Made by a program: the position numbers and the translations under genes. The notes under the pieces are model-generated. The model made no database searches. It worked only from the letters and a program-made list of their open reading frames with translations, and had not been told where the DNA came from. 64,000 nucleotides of DNA from Malaya genurostris (lineage: Eukaryota; Arthropoda; Insecta; Diptera; Culicidae): the NCBI RefSeq assembly GCF_030247185.1, contig NC_080570.1, forward strand, positions 149,392,641-149,456,640, read 5' to 3'. Positions 1 to 11,439 of the stretch are shown here, in pieces. Every line of letters starts with the position of its first letter. Position 1 is the first letter of the stretch.

Positions 1-121
1 TTTTGACACTGATGTGGTGCACTTTCACCCGTTTTGCAATTTCGTTGTACGTGACACCACTTTCTGAGCACCAAGAGTGCAGAATTTTCTTTCGCGTTTC
101 CGGATCAATTCGACTCATCAT
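1..121 (-). pseudogene. ITmD37E-like Tc1/mariner transposase, N-terminal end cut by window edge
   Basis: Read on the minus strand from the ATG at 121 (or the adjacent ATG at 118), the frame stays open to the window edge and gives about 40 residues beginning MSRIDPETRKKILHSW and continuing with a helix-turn-helix-like stretch (GVTYNEIAKRVKVHH). This start and the first HTH are characteristic of Tc1/mariner transposases of the ITmD37E group known from mosquitoes. The protein would bind the element's terminal repeats and cut DNA with a DDE triad, but the catalytic part lies outside the window, so it cannot be said whether the copy is intact. Family placement rests on recognition of the N-terminus only. 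Confidence 0.6.
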
Positions 122-270
122 TGAAACGATAAACCGTACCGAAACCAATCGATTGCGCAGCTGTTATTGACATGTAAACAAACATGTCACCGCAAAACAC
201 ACTGTATAAATTAAACCATTTCAGAGTAATAACTGTTTGAATGTTGCTAACTACTTATCGATACACTCCT
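1..270 (-). mobile_element. 5' end of an ITmD37E-like DNA transposon (partial)
   Basis: Positions 122-270 would be the 5' untranslated part of the transposase element at 1-121. On the minus strand a plausible terminus begins AGGAGTGTATCG at 270, directly bordered by TA (271-272), the target dinucleotide of the superfamily. The opposite terminus is outside the window, so this boundary is inferred rather than matched. Confidence 0.45.
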
Positions 271-272
271 TA

Positions 273-2005
273 GTTGACTGATTATCTGATTTTTTGCAAT
301 CTTTAAACGCTTCACTTGCAGAATTTTAACGGTGCAAAGGTAAGGTGGAACGTGACACGAGAGCCAAGGGACAAGAGATTACGACGATATTAAAAAAGCA
401 ATGTTCCAATTTATTCCAGTGAACGACCGCAACTTGGTTAAAGCCGGGTATAAATAAACGATATACAAATAAAAAAACGATATGAGAACGAAATCGATGT
501 CCAGTCAATGACATAAACGGAACAGTAGTTTCAAAATTGTGTTCTTTTTTCATTTTTCCTTTCAGTCACTTGCGGCGCTCAGTGAAAATCTCATAGTATG
601 CAGTGTCGATATTCAACCGAAAAGCTTTGAGAATCGATAATGACAGAAAAAGATTTCACAATGACTTCTACCTATTGGTGCTTGAATTTGTAGTTGCTTT
701 GGTTCGGAGATGTAATTATTCCAATTTGTTATATTTTAGTCACTCTTTATAGCCAAGCGTCACAGATTTTCAATACATCGATGAAAGAATGAGAATTGAA
801 ATTCTGTTGATGCTCCCAGCAGACGTTAGTTTGGTTTCGTCTTGTCATAGAAGACAGAGTGCCATTAGCAATTATACTCTCTCTTTTTTTCAACGAGAAG
901 CGAAAATGCTTCGTCTCGCTTCGTATGTTCTGGTGTCGGTTGTCATTTACGAATGAGACTGTAATATATGGAAAACGAGGCTGTTGGATTGGATTCTTTC
1001 ACTGAGAATGCGTGACAATTTTTAGCTCCTTATTTCGGCATTTCAAATTTTTCGCGCCTTATTTCGGTACTGAATTTCACCCCAAAGCTCGGTCATACCA
1101 AGCATTCTTGAAAATTTTAATTTTGAGCTGTTTGGGTTCATTCATACTACTGAAAATTTTATCATTAATTGCTGAACACGTATCCGATGGTATGGAGAAA
1201 ATATTATGGTGCTGTGTTAAACACAATAAGAGATATTCACGATTAAGTAAAACGTATTCACGTCAAAATAGTTTTACCAAAGAAAGAGGAAATTAGCAAG
1301 AACAGATTTTGTTAGGAATATCAATAAAGATGCTATTAAAACGTGCTTGACGAGTAAATATTAGTAAATAATGATTGAACACTTTTTAGAATCTATGTTG
1401 GCTACATCCGGTCTGTAGATTTTTTCTCTAAATCATTAATATTTCGGGTATTATCGGGTACGGTTTAGACCAGCAAGTTGCAAAACTAATGTTATATTGA
1501 ATTCAAACTTTAACTTTAGCATCTTATAGACCGACTTACAGAGTCTTATTTTTCGAATTTAAATGCAATTTGATGAGTGAGTTTGAAAATTGCAAAATCT
1601 TCAAAACAAAATCTTCAGCTACGAAAATTTACAGAAAGTTGTGCCGGAATTATGGGTCTACTGCAATGAATGATTAAAAGGTTGGTGATTTCAAAAATGG
1701 ATGTGCAGTTGAAAGTGGAAAACTAGATTTGAGTAAATTTATCGCTTTATGAAATTTAAAGTGCAATTGGGTAATTACAATACTGGTTTCAGTGTTTGTG
1801 TATCATCCCTAAATGGCCGGGTAGTATATGCCGGAAGTCAAAGGCGTTATTGCATTTCAGTGCGTGCGTGCGTGCGTGCGCAAAAATGTGCTTGGTACGT
1901 AGCAGAAACATTATGTCTGTTTTGTGGTTTATGTTGTACTGCTGAATTGCATAACACTTCAACATAAACTGTTATGCACTGGCAAATCGAAGACGAAACA
2001 TAAAG
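273..2005. other. No gene recognised; AT-rich intergenic DNA
   Basis: Only short open frames without recognisable domains are present. A GTGC tetranucleotide microsatellite of about five units lies near 1860-1880. No RNA gene, terminal repeat or duplicated block was noticed. Confidence 0.5.
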
Positions 2006-2007
2006 TA

Positions 2008-2932
2008 CGAGGTCTGTTCAAAAAGTACCCGGAATTCTCATTTTTCTAAAAAAATATTTATTTATTCGTCTACATCTATATGGTCCCCTTCAAAGTAGTC
2101 CCCCCTAGATATAATACACTTATGCCAGCGTTTTTTCCAGACTTCGAAACACCCCTGATAGTCACTTTTTGTAATGCTCTGTAGCACTCTCAGCGATTCT
2201 GCCTTTATCTCTTCAATCGATGAAAAACGCTGTCCTTTCATGGGTCTCTTCAACTTTGGGAACAGGAAAAAATCACACGGAGCGATATCTGGTGAATAAG
2301 GAGGTTGGGGCATGATTAAAGTCTTGTTTTTAGCCAAAAAATCACGAATAATTCAGCAGTTTTGGAACGAATTTTGCTGCCACTCGTTTCATGCCCAAAA
2401 CATTTGAAAAAATATGATGGCATGAGTCAACTGATATGCCAACTTCATCCACAACTTCTCTAATAGTGATTCGGCGATCATCCATAATCATTTTTTCCAC
2501 TTTTCCCACATTTTCGTCGATTATTGACGTGCTGGGTCGACCGGAGCGTTCGTCGCCTTCAACGTCTTCGCGGCCATCTTGGAAACGCTTACACCACTCG
2601 TAAACACTTGTTTTTTTCATAGCAGACTCACCGTAGGCTCTCTGTAACATTTCGCACACTTGGTTACACTTTATTTCATTTTTCACGCAAAATTTAATAC
2701 AAATTCTTTGACTCTTCAATTCTTCCATTGTTTAAACTAACAAAAATCGCCGAGCTCAAAAAAACACGTCTACACCAGCCGCTACAAGACAGAATGTAAA
2801 CAATGAATACAACTGAAAATTTCACCATACATTAGGGACATATGTACCAACACAATAAAAAAAAATTTTGACCACCGGACTCTCCAGACGCGCGCAATTA
2901 AAAAAATCCGGGAACTTTTTGAACAGACCTCG
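2008..2932 (-). mobile_element. mariner deletion derivative with intact terminal inverted repeats
   Basis: The element is 925 bp. Its ends are 26-bp inverted repeats (2008-2033 and 2907-2932) starting CGAGGTCTGTTC and differing at one position. TA dinucleotides flank it at 2006-2007 and 2933-2934, the expected mariner target duplication. It holds two transposase fragments on the minus strand, N-terminal at 2342-2728 and C-terminal at 2062-2337, in different frames and abutting near 2340-2350. A full mariner is about 1.3 kb, so roughly 350-400 bp of the centre are missing. With both ends intact it could in principle be mobilised by a transposase supplied in trans; that is inference. Confidence 0.9.
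2062..2728 (-). pseudogene. mariner transposase, internally deleted
   Basis: The N-terminal 128 residues contain the paired helix-turn-helix DNA-binding region (YEWCKRFQDGREDVEGDE, then a SGRPST linker and a second HTH around IREVVDEVGIS). The C-terminal 91 residues contain PQPPYSPDIAPCDFFLFPKL, where the D of APCD is the third catalytic aspartate, and end in the usual DYFEGD tail. The block between the KLLN and AKNKT segments is gone, and with it the first two catalytic aspartates (the GDE and HDN motifs); the two halves are also out of frame. The product cannot be catalytic. The subgroup differs from the mariner copies at 5790, 10919 and 20390. Confidence 0.9.
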
Positions 2933-2934
2933 TA

Positions 2935-5789
2935 TATATAATTTTTATTTTTCGTTTTGCGATATTCAACCAGAGACCATTTTATAGAAACAGGAAATGA
3001 AAATTTCAGAATGATAGTACTTAAAGGAAGAGCAAGGATGGAAGGTAAAAGAAATGAGTGAGATTTGATTCTGATAATAAGGAAATTCAGTTAACAATCA
3101 GCAATCTTGGAGGGTACACTCATTACCGTGATCCCTTCAAAAAATTCACAGACTTACTAGAAAACAAAGCTCAATTCGAGCTAAATTTATTTATTTGCAG
3201 TTTTCCATCTCGTGTTGATAAGAACTGGGGAGGTAAATAATCAACCCAGATTTTCCCAACTCAACCAACCTTGCTATGAGTTATGACTTCGGCGGGAAAT
3301 ACTCCATAATCACTAGCGTGGGCTTAAAATCTGTCAGCAGCACATCAGTCCGCCAAGCTCGAGTGATTTTTAATTAATTTCAATTAATCAATGGTTTCTA
3401 CCCGCTTCCCGGCCGGTCCACTTCCCGGTTCCTTGGTTGCAGCACAGATTTTTTCTTGCCTTCGTTTGGCGGAAATCACGAACCATTTGTGTCCCTTGCT
3501 GCGAGCATCGTTGTTAATTGATCGCCACCACCACCACCACGACGCCGACCGACGCAGGTTTTGCCTGACGGCATCGAACGGCGACCTTCGGTTTTCTCAC
3601 AAAAGGCGTGATTCCGTGCTGAATCTGAAAGAACATGAAAAATTACTTTTCCATAAACGCCCCCCTCAACCTGAGAAGGCTGAGGGAAGAAATGGCCTGC
3701 AGTAATTACTGTCCGGACTTGGCACCCGATTCTGGCAGGCAGTTTAAATTCTTTAAGATTCAAATTTCGTCCTTTGTTTCCGCGCTAAAAAACGCAAAAC
3801 CGAAGGGTGCCGCAAGGGGCTATGATTTTTTTCCGCCAGCAAAGCTCGCATACACATTAGAAGTCACCCTTCCACCTCCATTCCAGCTGCCGAGCTGCGG
3901 AATTAACGGCAATTAAAGTGATTTTCACTGCACTGGCACTCGAAAGGACGGCCGAGTGGCCAGGGAAGTGGAGAATTTCAGTTTCGGCCGTCGGATCACT
4001 GCTGTGAAAAGTTTAATCGATACCGGCACTGTTCGCGAGGAGAAGTTTTCCTTGACGACTACTGGGACTACGACGAACGAAGACATCAGTGTCGTTTGCG
4101 TGTGTATGTGTGTGTGTGTTTCAACTTGAATCGGAGTAGGCCACGAAGTTTTAGCTATAACCCGCATACGCATGGCTGCCAGATGGCTGACTAAACGCTG
4201 CCAGCTGGAAAAATATGGCTGGCAGACATTCTGGTGACCGGCTGCCTCACCGCTGCCAGGAATACAACTCAAACGATACAACCGTATCCACCAGGATTTT
4301 TCCACATTGAAATCTTTGACATTTTCAGCGAAGGTGAGAAGATGAAAACGCTCGGCTAACTTGGATACAGGCGACTTTGTGTTGTCAAATTGGATTTGAC
4401 AACCGTAACTGAATCAATTTTGGTAGCCTTCTGGTGGCCATGGCTGCCCAGGTAGCCAAAACGCTATGCGGGAAACAATAAGAATATTGTTCAAAAACCT
4501 GTTGACTTACGAAAGTTATTTTTACCGATAGCTTCTTATTATCAGGCGTTTGGTTGGGAAAAAACTTTGTCCATTATTAAAGTTAAAGAAAAAGTGTTAT
4601 TCATTTATCCAACTGCCTGTGGAACTGAACAGCTGATGAAGGTCAGTGCACTTAATTTTGGAAGATATCCCTACAAGACATATTTGAAATGTAAGGACTG
4701 TTTTTCCAAAAAAAAAATCATGGAATAAATTCGATTGGCAGATTTAGTTTCCTTCAAATCAACTCCACTATTCCACATTCTCACCGATCACTTCCAACCG
4801 TTATTCGTATCGCGACACCCACTTTTCTCATGAAAGTTACTTTAAACACGTCTCGACAGTAGATCGAGATCTATAAGCTTGCAACGATCCGAGTAAGTCG
4901 GAAGATTTAGAATATCTCTCCGTGGAAGTATGCCTAGCGAGAAACGAACGAATATATTTCCGTAAGATTTAATACGATTTCATTCAAATGTAAAACATTT
5001 CACCATAACGTGTCGATTTCTATCAGTGTAGGTTAGCATAGCTGACAACTAGGACAGGCTATGCCAGACAACTGGCTTCTTTTTCCAAGAAGAAATGCAT
5101 TTTCTCATTTTCCCTGTTGCGAATTTGAAACGCCACTCGGCCAATGTTACCAGAACAGAAGAAAATGATATAAATATTCAAATTAATTTGTATTGCAATT
5201 CATATGAAAGTTTCTGGATTTTTTTCGAAAAAAAAAGCTAATACATAATTGTCTAGTCGTGCTCTAGCTGACAGAACTGTATTTGCATTACTCAAAGAAA
5301 AATGCTGAAAACCGCCTTTTGAACCGATACCATTTGACTCAGTTCATCGAGTATTTTTTTGCAACGAAATATTTAACAAGGCACACTGTCTTAGCTCTAA
5401 GATGCCGAGAACAGTAGCCTGCTATTTAATTTTACCCGTATCAAACTACCAGTTAGAGAGTATCGAGGTAAAATATGCACACAAAAAAATGAAAAAATGT
5501 GCACTTGATTTTCTCAAAGACCGATCAGTTGATTAGGTTCAAATGAAAGGTCTTACTATCCCATACAAAATACATTGATTTTGAGTATAGCCGGATTCAA
5601 TTGAAAGGTACTATGTTCTCATAAATAAGTATAGAATTTTGTCCGGGTCCGACTTCTGGTTCCGAAAATACAGAGTTAAGTGTGTATGAAATTGCAACCC
5701 GTCATTTAAAGCAATAACGCTAAGAACGAACAAATTCTCCTACAATTTGGCTCAACATTGTTTGAATTTGTAGCAGTCACGTACCCCCG
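2935..5789. other. No gene recognised; includes a GC-richer island at about 3290-4330
   Basis: Overlapping open frames at 3391-3916 and 3925-4305 have no recognisable domain and lie on both strands, typical of GC-rich non-coding DNA. Short simple repeats are visible: a CAC run near 3528-3540 and a TG run near 4100-4120. The flanks are AT-rich. A short dispersed motif (AAGGCACACTG ... GATGCCGAG) sits at about 5377-5410, and stretches near 5520-5700 resemble the degenerate culicid-type dispersed repeats seen elsewhere in the window. Confidence 0.45.
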
Positions 5790-6945
5790 TACATAGATGA
5801 CAATGTCTTTAAAGTGAGTGTGTACAGTGCCCAATGAATTGTCATCGCCGTTTCAATGACAGTTGTTCTTGTTTTCGTATTATTCACGCTCGAAAATGTC
5901 TGTTTATGTGCCCAATTCTCGCCATTTGCGGGAAGTTTTACTTTTCTGTTACAATTCGAAAAAAATGCAGCTGAAGCGCATCGAATGCTCTCAGAAACTT
6001 ACGGTGATTCTGCTCTGAGTAAAAGAACGTTTTAAAAATGGTGATTTCGATGTCGAAGACAAACATGGTGGTGGAAGAGAAAAAACCTTCAAAGATGAAC
6101 AACTAGTAGCATTTCTTGATGAAGATTCGTGCCATACCCAAGAAAGGCTTGCCGAATCGTTGGGAGTGAGTCAGCAAGCCATTTCAAAACGTCTCAAGGC
6201 CCTGGGTATGATTCAGAAAGAAGGAAACTGGGTGCCGTACGAGTTGAAACCGAGGGACAAAATCGTAAGGGGTTTTTACATCGAATCGTAACCGGTGATG
6301 AAAAGTGGGTTCGATACGATAATCCTAAACGCAGAAAATCATGGGGAAAGCCCGGGCATGCTACTTCGTCGAAGGCAAAACCGAATACTCACGGCGCCAA
6401 AGTTATGATTTGTATTTGGTGGGATCAGCTCGGTGCGATTTACTACGAGCTCTTAAAACCGTGTGAAACCGTCACAGGAGATCGATACCGAACGCAACTG
6501 ATGCGCTTTAGTCGCGCGCTAAAAGAAAAGCGGCCACAATATCAAGAGCGACATGACAAAGTCATCCTCCAACACGACAATGCTCGGCCTCACGTCGCAA
6601 AAGTGGTCGAAAAGTACCTGAAAACGCTGAAATGAGAAGTCTTGCCCCGCCCGCCGTATTCCCCAGATGTCGCCCCTTCTGACTTCCACTTATTCCGTTC
6701 GATGGCACACGGCCTGGCAGATCAACATTTTCAATCCTTCGAAGAGTTGGAAAAATGAATTGCTTCATGGATAGCGTCAAAAGAGGACACCTTTTTTCGA
6801 GCCGGGATCCAAAAATTGCCGGAAAGATGGGAGAAAGTTGTCGCTAGCGACGGACAATACTTTGAATAATACATCTGTAAGCACTTTTCCGCAATAAAGC
6901 ATTTAATTTCGGAAAAAAACGGCGGAAGCAAAGTTGTACACCTGA
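5790..6945 (+). mobile_element. mauritiana-like mariner, copy 1, 5'-truncated
   Basis: Homology to the copies at 10919-12706 and 20390-21299 starts at about 5791 (ACATAGATGA) and runs to the right terminus at 6945, where the shared terminal sequence (GCAAAGTTGTACACCTGA) is followed by TA (6946-6947). The left terminus and about 80 bp present in the other two copies are absent, so this copy lacks one end. It keeps more of the transposase gene than its sisters. Confidence 0.88.
5896..6869 (+). pseudogene. mauritiana-like mariner transposase, copy 1 (dead)
   Basis: From the ATG at 5896 the conceptual product resembles mauritiana-subfamily transposases: N-terminal HTH, SQQAISKRLKALG as the second HTH, then FLHRIVTGDEKWV (first Asp), ILQHDNARPH (second Asp) and PPYSPDVAPSDFHLF (third Asp, D34D spacing), ending DGQYFE with a stop at 6867-6869. 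All three catalytic aspartates are still visible. The gene is broken by a small deletion with a stop near 6032 (the CREWFQRF segment is lost), a frameshifting deletion near 6255-6275, and two TGA codons where the sister copies have Trp (6633-6635 and about 6757). The open frame 6129-6635 begins out of frame and joins the true frame only near its KGFLHR segment. Confidence 0.9.
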
Positions 6946-7267
6946 TAATATCTGTTCCCAAGCCTCAACTCATCTCTGAGAATTCGACGTGAGTTTCGTT
7001 TGGGAATTTTAGACCGCTACTTCCGGGACCTGATACCGAAACCTGTATAGTCAGAGTAAGTTTGTATGACCATCAACTGATATGACCTACAAATTTAGAA
7101 TATGTTTTCCGTTCTCCACGAATCGGAGTAAGGGAGCTATCTCGGACCACTTCTCGAAACCTTTCACAAGTATTGTGGATTTTTGTGCTCTAGAAATGGA
7201 CATTTAAAAGCTCTTAGACATGTGCGACTGAAGTGGCATAACAGTAAACGTTGAGAAATGTAACACA

Positions 7268-7423
7268 CTGGGGACGGGTATAGTGTGATGGGTAAGTCGA
7301 TGCCTTTCACGCAGCCCGCCTGGGTTCGATTCCCAACCCCGCACATAGGGTCAGAAAGTTTTGCTGGTCCGAAGAGGCGAATGACCTCAAGGTTAAAACC
7401 TCTATAATCGAAACAAAAAAAAA
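7268..7423 (+). mobile_element. tRNA-derived SINE, copy 1
   Basis: The head has a pol III A-box-like region (GGGTATAGTGTGATGGGTAA) and a B box (GGTTCGATTCCC), then a body ending in a CTATAATCGAAAC segment and an A-rich tail. A 12-bp target duplication, AAATGTAACACA, flanks it at 7256-7267 and 7421-7432, proving insertion by retrotransposition. SINEs of this kind borrow a LINE's reverse transcriptase; no partner LINE is visible here. Copies also lie at 57259-57429 and, on the minus strand, 10467-10566. Confidence 0.9.
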
Positions 7424-7432
7424 TGTAACACA

Positions 7433-8144
7433 ATAACCTTCTGTCGGTCACAGTTACAAATTTAATTTAAATACTTTATAATGATAGTTCCAGTGTCTGT
7501 TGAAAACACTGATAAAAGGCGCACCGAAAATTATGTACATTAGCAATCCTCAGTATCATATTTTTTTTATCTTAGGGCCCCTCCCGAAACGAAATCCTGG
7601 GTACGGGCCTGATTTGTAGGTTGTGTTATTTGCAAGTCTAACATAACGGTTTTAGTTATGTCGATTCCCGGTTCCCAGTTCTGGAAATCCCGGAAATAGT
7701 GGTTAAAAACTCTGATCATTTTCTTAGAGACGGCTCAGTAGATTTCCACAAATTTAGACTCAAATGAAAGATTTGATGGTCTCATGGACTACTAGAAGTG
7801 TGTTAAAAATTATACAGTCATGTAGCACGAAAATGCAAAAGAAAACGAAGAATTTCTATAGATTTGGCTCAACACATTTCATACATTGGAAACGTTATGC
7901 GATGATATTCTCAAACAAACTTTTTTGTTCGATGAGCTAAGCAAATGACCAATTCCAGGAATGAGTAGACGAAAAAGTGACAAAATCAGAATCGACCTTC
8001 TCCGATTTGGATGAACCTTTGCTCATGACTTCAGTATGGCAAACCATAAGTTTTGAACCGATAGAGAGGTCAATCCGATTCACGATTGATTTTTAAAAAG
8101 GGCGTATGTATTTTTGCATTTCACAAAAATTGCCTTTTTCAAAT
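7433..8144. repeat. Degenerate dispersed repeats, no gene
   Basis: The stretch contains decayed blocks of the CCGGAA...TCGGTTCA type also found near 46750-47560, 38270-38700 and 63140-63440, and no coding sequence. The preceding 6948-7255 has the same character. Confidence 0.4.
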
Positions 8145-8423
8145 CGTTGTAATTCGGAAACCGTTAATCACACAAAAATGACGTCAAGAAAGAAGTTGTA
8201 GGGAATTAATTAGGCACTCTAAAAAAATACACTGAAAAAAATTTGTTTTTTTTTCCCAATAAATTCAAAATGAACCAAAAAAAATAAATTAAAAAAAACC
8301 TACAGATTGATGGCTATCCCATCTGTGCCTTTTGAAAAATGAAGAAGTTCCAGCTAAAACAATTTACAGATATATTCGAAATTTCAAGTTCTCGTTGAAA
8401 GATAATCATTTAAACAGTAGAAC
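8145..8423 (+). repeat. Left terminal inverted repeat of the 8145-9760 transposon
   Basis: Pairs with 9447-9760. A shared diagnostic block is GATGGCTATCCCAT near 8309-8322, with its complement near 9546-9560. Confidence 0.8.
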
Positions 8424-8548
8424 TAACGTAACTACGTCAAAATGAATAAACACATGTAGAATCAAAGAGGTGTGCCAGTTGACTGCCTACTGTTTACATC
8501 CAACGTACGTACCGGCGAATTGCTTACCTAAACTCTACTTGTTTCACA

Positions 8549-8583
8549 TATAAATAGCTATGCATCGTAGAACAGATATCAGT
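8549..8583 (+). promoter_or_regulatory. TATA box and initiator upstream of the transposon gene
   Basis: TATAAATA at 8549-8556 is followed by an arthropod-type initiator TCAGTT with its A at 8581, 32 bases after the first T of the TATA box, the canonical insect spacing. The first ATG of the gene is at 8624, giving a leader of about 43 nt. Assignment is by motif only. Confidence 0.65.
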
Positions 8584-8623
8584 TTAGAACAAATCTCTTT
8601 CGAAGCAGTTACAATATTACAAT

Positions 8624-9358
8624 ATGGTTTTCCCAAAGTGTTGTAAACCTTTTCCTGGTTTTGTGTGTTCCGGATTTTTTTTTAAATCAACAGAAACCAT
8701 AAATGGAAAATTAGAAGCTCAAAAGTACAAGGTTAAATTGAATACCAAGTTAAGCATTTGTGATCGCTGTCGTAGGCGGGCTTATAAGGAAAGTCATACG
8801 TCGGAAACAGAAGGGCAGTCAACAACGGAACCGCAACCATCCACATCGCAATACGATTTAGAGGAAGTACCTTCAGCAGCTTCAATCAACTCAGCATCTT
8901 CTGAAGCATCAGTCGCGGGAGTATTCAACATTGAACTCTTCAACAAGGGCATCGCAAGAATCAGCGTGTCTCCGATATCAACGAAGAAAACCCGGAATGT
9001 TAATAATTAATATTTGGATATTTCAAGAGGTATAAAAAAGCAAATATTCGGGTTTCCGGCGGATGAAAAAGATCCAGAATTACTCAAAACGAAAGCAGAG
9101 TTGGATGAAGTGATTACTAAAATGATAGAGCAGTTTGCTAAGCCTGATTGCACTAGGAATGAAAAAGTGCGTTTGTTGGCAGTCTTGCCAAACTCGTGGT
9201 CAAAGGAGAAAATAGCCACCCAGTTCAAGGCGAACAAATACATTGTGTCGGAGGCAAGAGAATCAATGGACGAAAAAACAGCCAAGAAAAAAACGGGACG
9301 TATCAGTTATTGCAAGCAAATAAACAATTCATGGAAATATAAAAAAATGGTGATATAA
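8624..9358 (+). pseudogene. Transposon-encoded protein with one in-frame stop; transposase fragment suspected
   Basis: The frame from ATG 8624 is open for 128 codons, stops at TAA 9008-9010, and continues in the same frame to 9358, 244 codons in all, so only one stop separates the halves. The first half has cysteine pairs (CCKPF and ICDRC) that could form a zinc-binding site, then a Ser/Thr-rich linker. The second half is charged and helical and contains VRLLAVLPNSWSKEKIATQF, which looks like a helix-turn-helix. I associate this layout with N-terminal parts of transposon proteins in invertebrates but cannot name the superfamily, and no catalytic DDE region is visible before the right arm. It probably represents an internally deleted transposase. 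Confidence 0.6.
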
Positions 9359-9446
9359 TTAAATATCCAAGTATCAGAAGAATAGCTGCTTTTAGAAGAA
9401 AGGATATCATGAACAAATTTATTGCCTTTAATATGTAGAATAATAT

Positions 9447-9760
9447 TCTACTGTTTAAATGATTATTTCTCAACGAGAACCTGAAATTTCGAATATTTCT
9501 GTAAATTGTTTTAGCTGGAGCATCTTTATTTTGCAAAAGGCACGGATGGGATAGCCATCACTCTGTAGGTTTTAATAAAAGCTTTAAAATAAAAATTATC
9601 AAAAAAAATCGAAACCCTGATTTACTTTTAATTTTTTTTTTTTGGTTCATTTTGAAATTTTTGAGAAAATAAAATTTTTTTCCAGTGTATATTTTTGATT
9701 CCCTACAACTTCTTCCTGGACGTCATTTTTTGTACGATGAACGATTTCCGAATTACAACG
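9447..9760 (-). repeat. Right terminal inverted repeat of the 8145-9760 transposon
   Basis: Inverted counterpart of 8145-8423, slightly longer because of indels and a run of T near 9630-9645. Confidence 0.8.
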
Positions 9761-9945
9761 AGAAGAGCTTGATAATTATAGGTATAAATCTGTTAAAATC
9801 TAAGCATTTAAATGAGATCATATATATTTGTCTGACACTTCGAATGTGAGTGTCGAACGAATTGAATACTAAGTGTCATACATTTGAAATAAATCTGCTG
9901 TTTGTTTGATAGAATTCAAGTTTATTTTCAAAAGAAATTTATATT

Positions 9946-10077
9946 CGCCCTTATTCTGAATAACGACGTATTGATTTTTCGATCGAATCATAGCTACCTT
10001 TGATTTTGCTAGCGTTATGGGGAATACAAATAAAATACGAGGGAAAAAACGATACGACGTTATTCAGAATAAGGGCG
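9946..10077. mobile_element. Short palindromic MITE, copy 1
   Basis: The 132-bp segment begins CGCCCTTATTCTGAATAACG and ends in its near-complement, with a middle (GATTTTGCTAGCGTTATGG) shared with the copy at 34052-34198. It has no coding capacity. The ends plus the homologous second copy support a miniature inverted-repeat element; no secure target duplication was identified. Confidence 0.8.
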
Positions 10078-10209
10078 ATTATTTGATTTGAATCAGATTT
10101 GAAGAGACTTACACTTGCGATTTAAGTGTCGAATCAAATGCGCCGAATTTAAGTGGTAAACACATCAGTCCAACGTGTCGATTTTTATCAGTGTGGTTTA
10201 TAAAAATAC

Positions 10210-10315
10210 CCGGTGGATTTTGTCGACCCGCATCGGTCCGATCATCGGCCCGATTATCGGACCGATTGAGCATGATATGGGGCCGATCGTAGCGCTTCGA
10301 TCGGCCCGCCATCGG
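10210..10315. repeat. GGCCGAT-type minisatellite patch
   Basis: Irregular repeats of a CGGNCCGAT core in both orientations (TCGGTCCGATCATCGGCCCG and similar) make a local GC-rich patch within AT-rich DNA. Overlapping open frames on both strands follow from the repeat and are not taken as genes. Confidence 0.5.
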
Positions 10316-10466
10316 ACAATTCTGCACCATTTGCATCAACCGCGTCGACCTAAAAAGTCTCATGTTTACATTATGTATCGCTAGAGAAACAGAGCGAAGG
10401 AATATCAAACAAGGCATTTTCGAGCCGACGTCTCCCCGATAGGGTGTGAAAGAGTGTTAAACGTTC

Positions 10467-10566
10467 TTTTGTTTCGATCATGGAGGCTTTAACCTTTAGG
10501 TCATTCGCCTCTTAGGGCCAGAAAAACTCTGGCCCTATGTTTGAGGTTGGAAATCCAACCCCGATA
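10467..10566 (-). mobile_element. tRNA-derived SINE, copy 2, truncated
   Basis: On the minus strand this matches the body and tail of the SINE at 7268-7423: a degraded B box (GGTTGGATTTCC), the CATAGGG and GAGGCGAATGACCT blocks, and the terminal GATCGAAACAAAAG. The A-box region is missing or unrecognisable. Confidence 0.75.
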
Positions 10567-11439
10567 TATCTCATCACTTGGGTATTGGATATCCGCTCTC
10601 TGCTTTGGTATATCTTCACTCTTTTGTTCTACCGATACACTATGTATGCTCGAAACGCAATCAAAAGCTTTCGTGCACGATGCGTCCGATGTTCGAATTT
10701 ACTGGGTACGCGCATTCAAACACTGCGCCTGCTGTGTGTTCGAGATATGCAAAATACTACACACTTAAACAACAATTCATTACAGCGGTATCTTAAAGTA
10801 CTGCTACCAGCAAATGTTTATTTTTGCTAATATATCAGTAGGATGAGAATGTTCGGAAGTTCGGCTGCTCTAAACTCGTCAAAAGATGAATAAAATACCG
10901 AGCGAAATTTAGTGTGTATCAGGCGTACAACTTTGCTTCCGCCGATTTTTTCCAACATTAAAAGCTTTATTGCGAAAAAGTGCTTACAGATGTATTATTC
11001 AAAGTATTGTCCATCGCTAGCGACAACTTTCTCCCATCTTTCCGGCAATTTTCGGATCCAGGCTCGAAAAAAAGGAGTCCTCTTTTGACGCTATCCATGA
11101 AGCAATCCATTTTTCCAACTCTTCGAAGGATTGAAAATGTTGATCTGCCAGGCCGTGTGCCATCGAACGGAATAGGTGGAAGTCAGAAGGGGCGACATCT
11201 GGGGAATACGGCGGGTGGGGCAAGGCTTCCCATTTCAGCGTTTCCAGGTACTTTTTGACCACTTTTGCGATGTGAGGCCGAGCATTGTCGTGTTGGAGGA
11301 TGACTTTGTCATATCGCTCTTGATATTGTGGCCGCTTTTCTTTTAGCGCGCGACTAAGGCGCATCAGTTGCGTTCGGAAGCGATCACCTGTGATGGTTTC
11401 ACTCGGTTTTAAGAGCTCTTCATCAAGCAATGCGTCTAG

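Larger units (their letters stand above)
8145..9760 (+). mobile_element. DNA transposon with ~300-bp terminal inverted repeats
   Basis: The segment 8145-8423 reappears in inverted orientation at about 9447-9760. The outermost matched bases are CGTTGTAATTCGG at the left and its complement at the right, the innermost TTTAAACAGTAGAA. The arms differ by several indels and substitutions, so the insertion is not recent. Between them is one rightward gene (8624-9358) with its own promoter. No clear target duplication was found, so the superfamily is not assigned. The long arms could form a hairpin if transcribed through. Confidence 0.8.

Noticed and set aside
4633..4670. Second hammerhead starting at CTGATGA near 4633
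   Set aside because: No GAAA core at the right distance and no complementary stem I or II.
8624..9358. Readthrough of the single TAA as a programmed recoding event
   Set aside because: No stimulatory structure or family precedent can be shown, and the element arms are already diverged, so simple decay is the likelier explanation.
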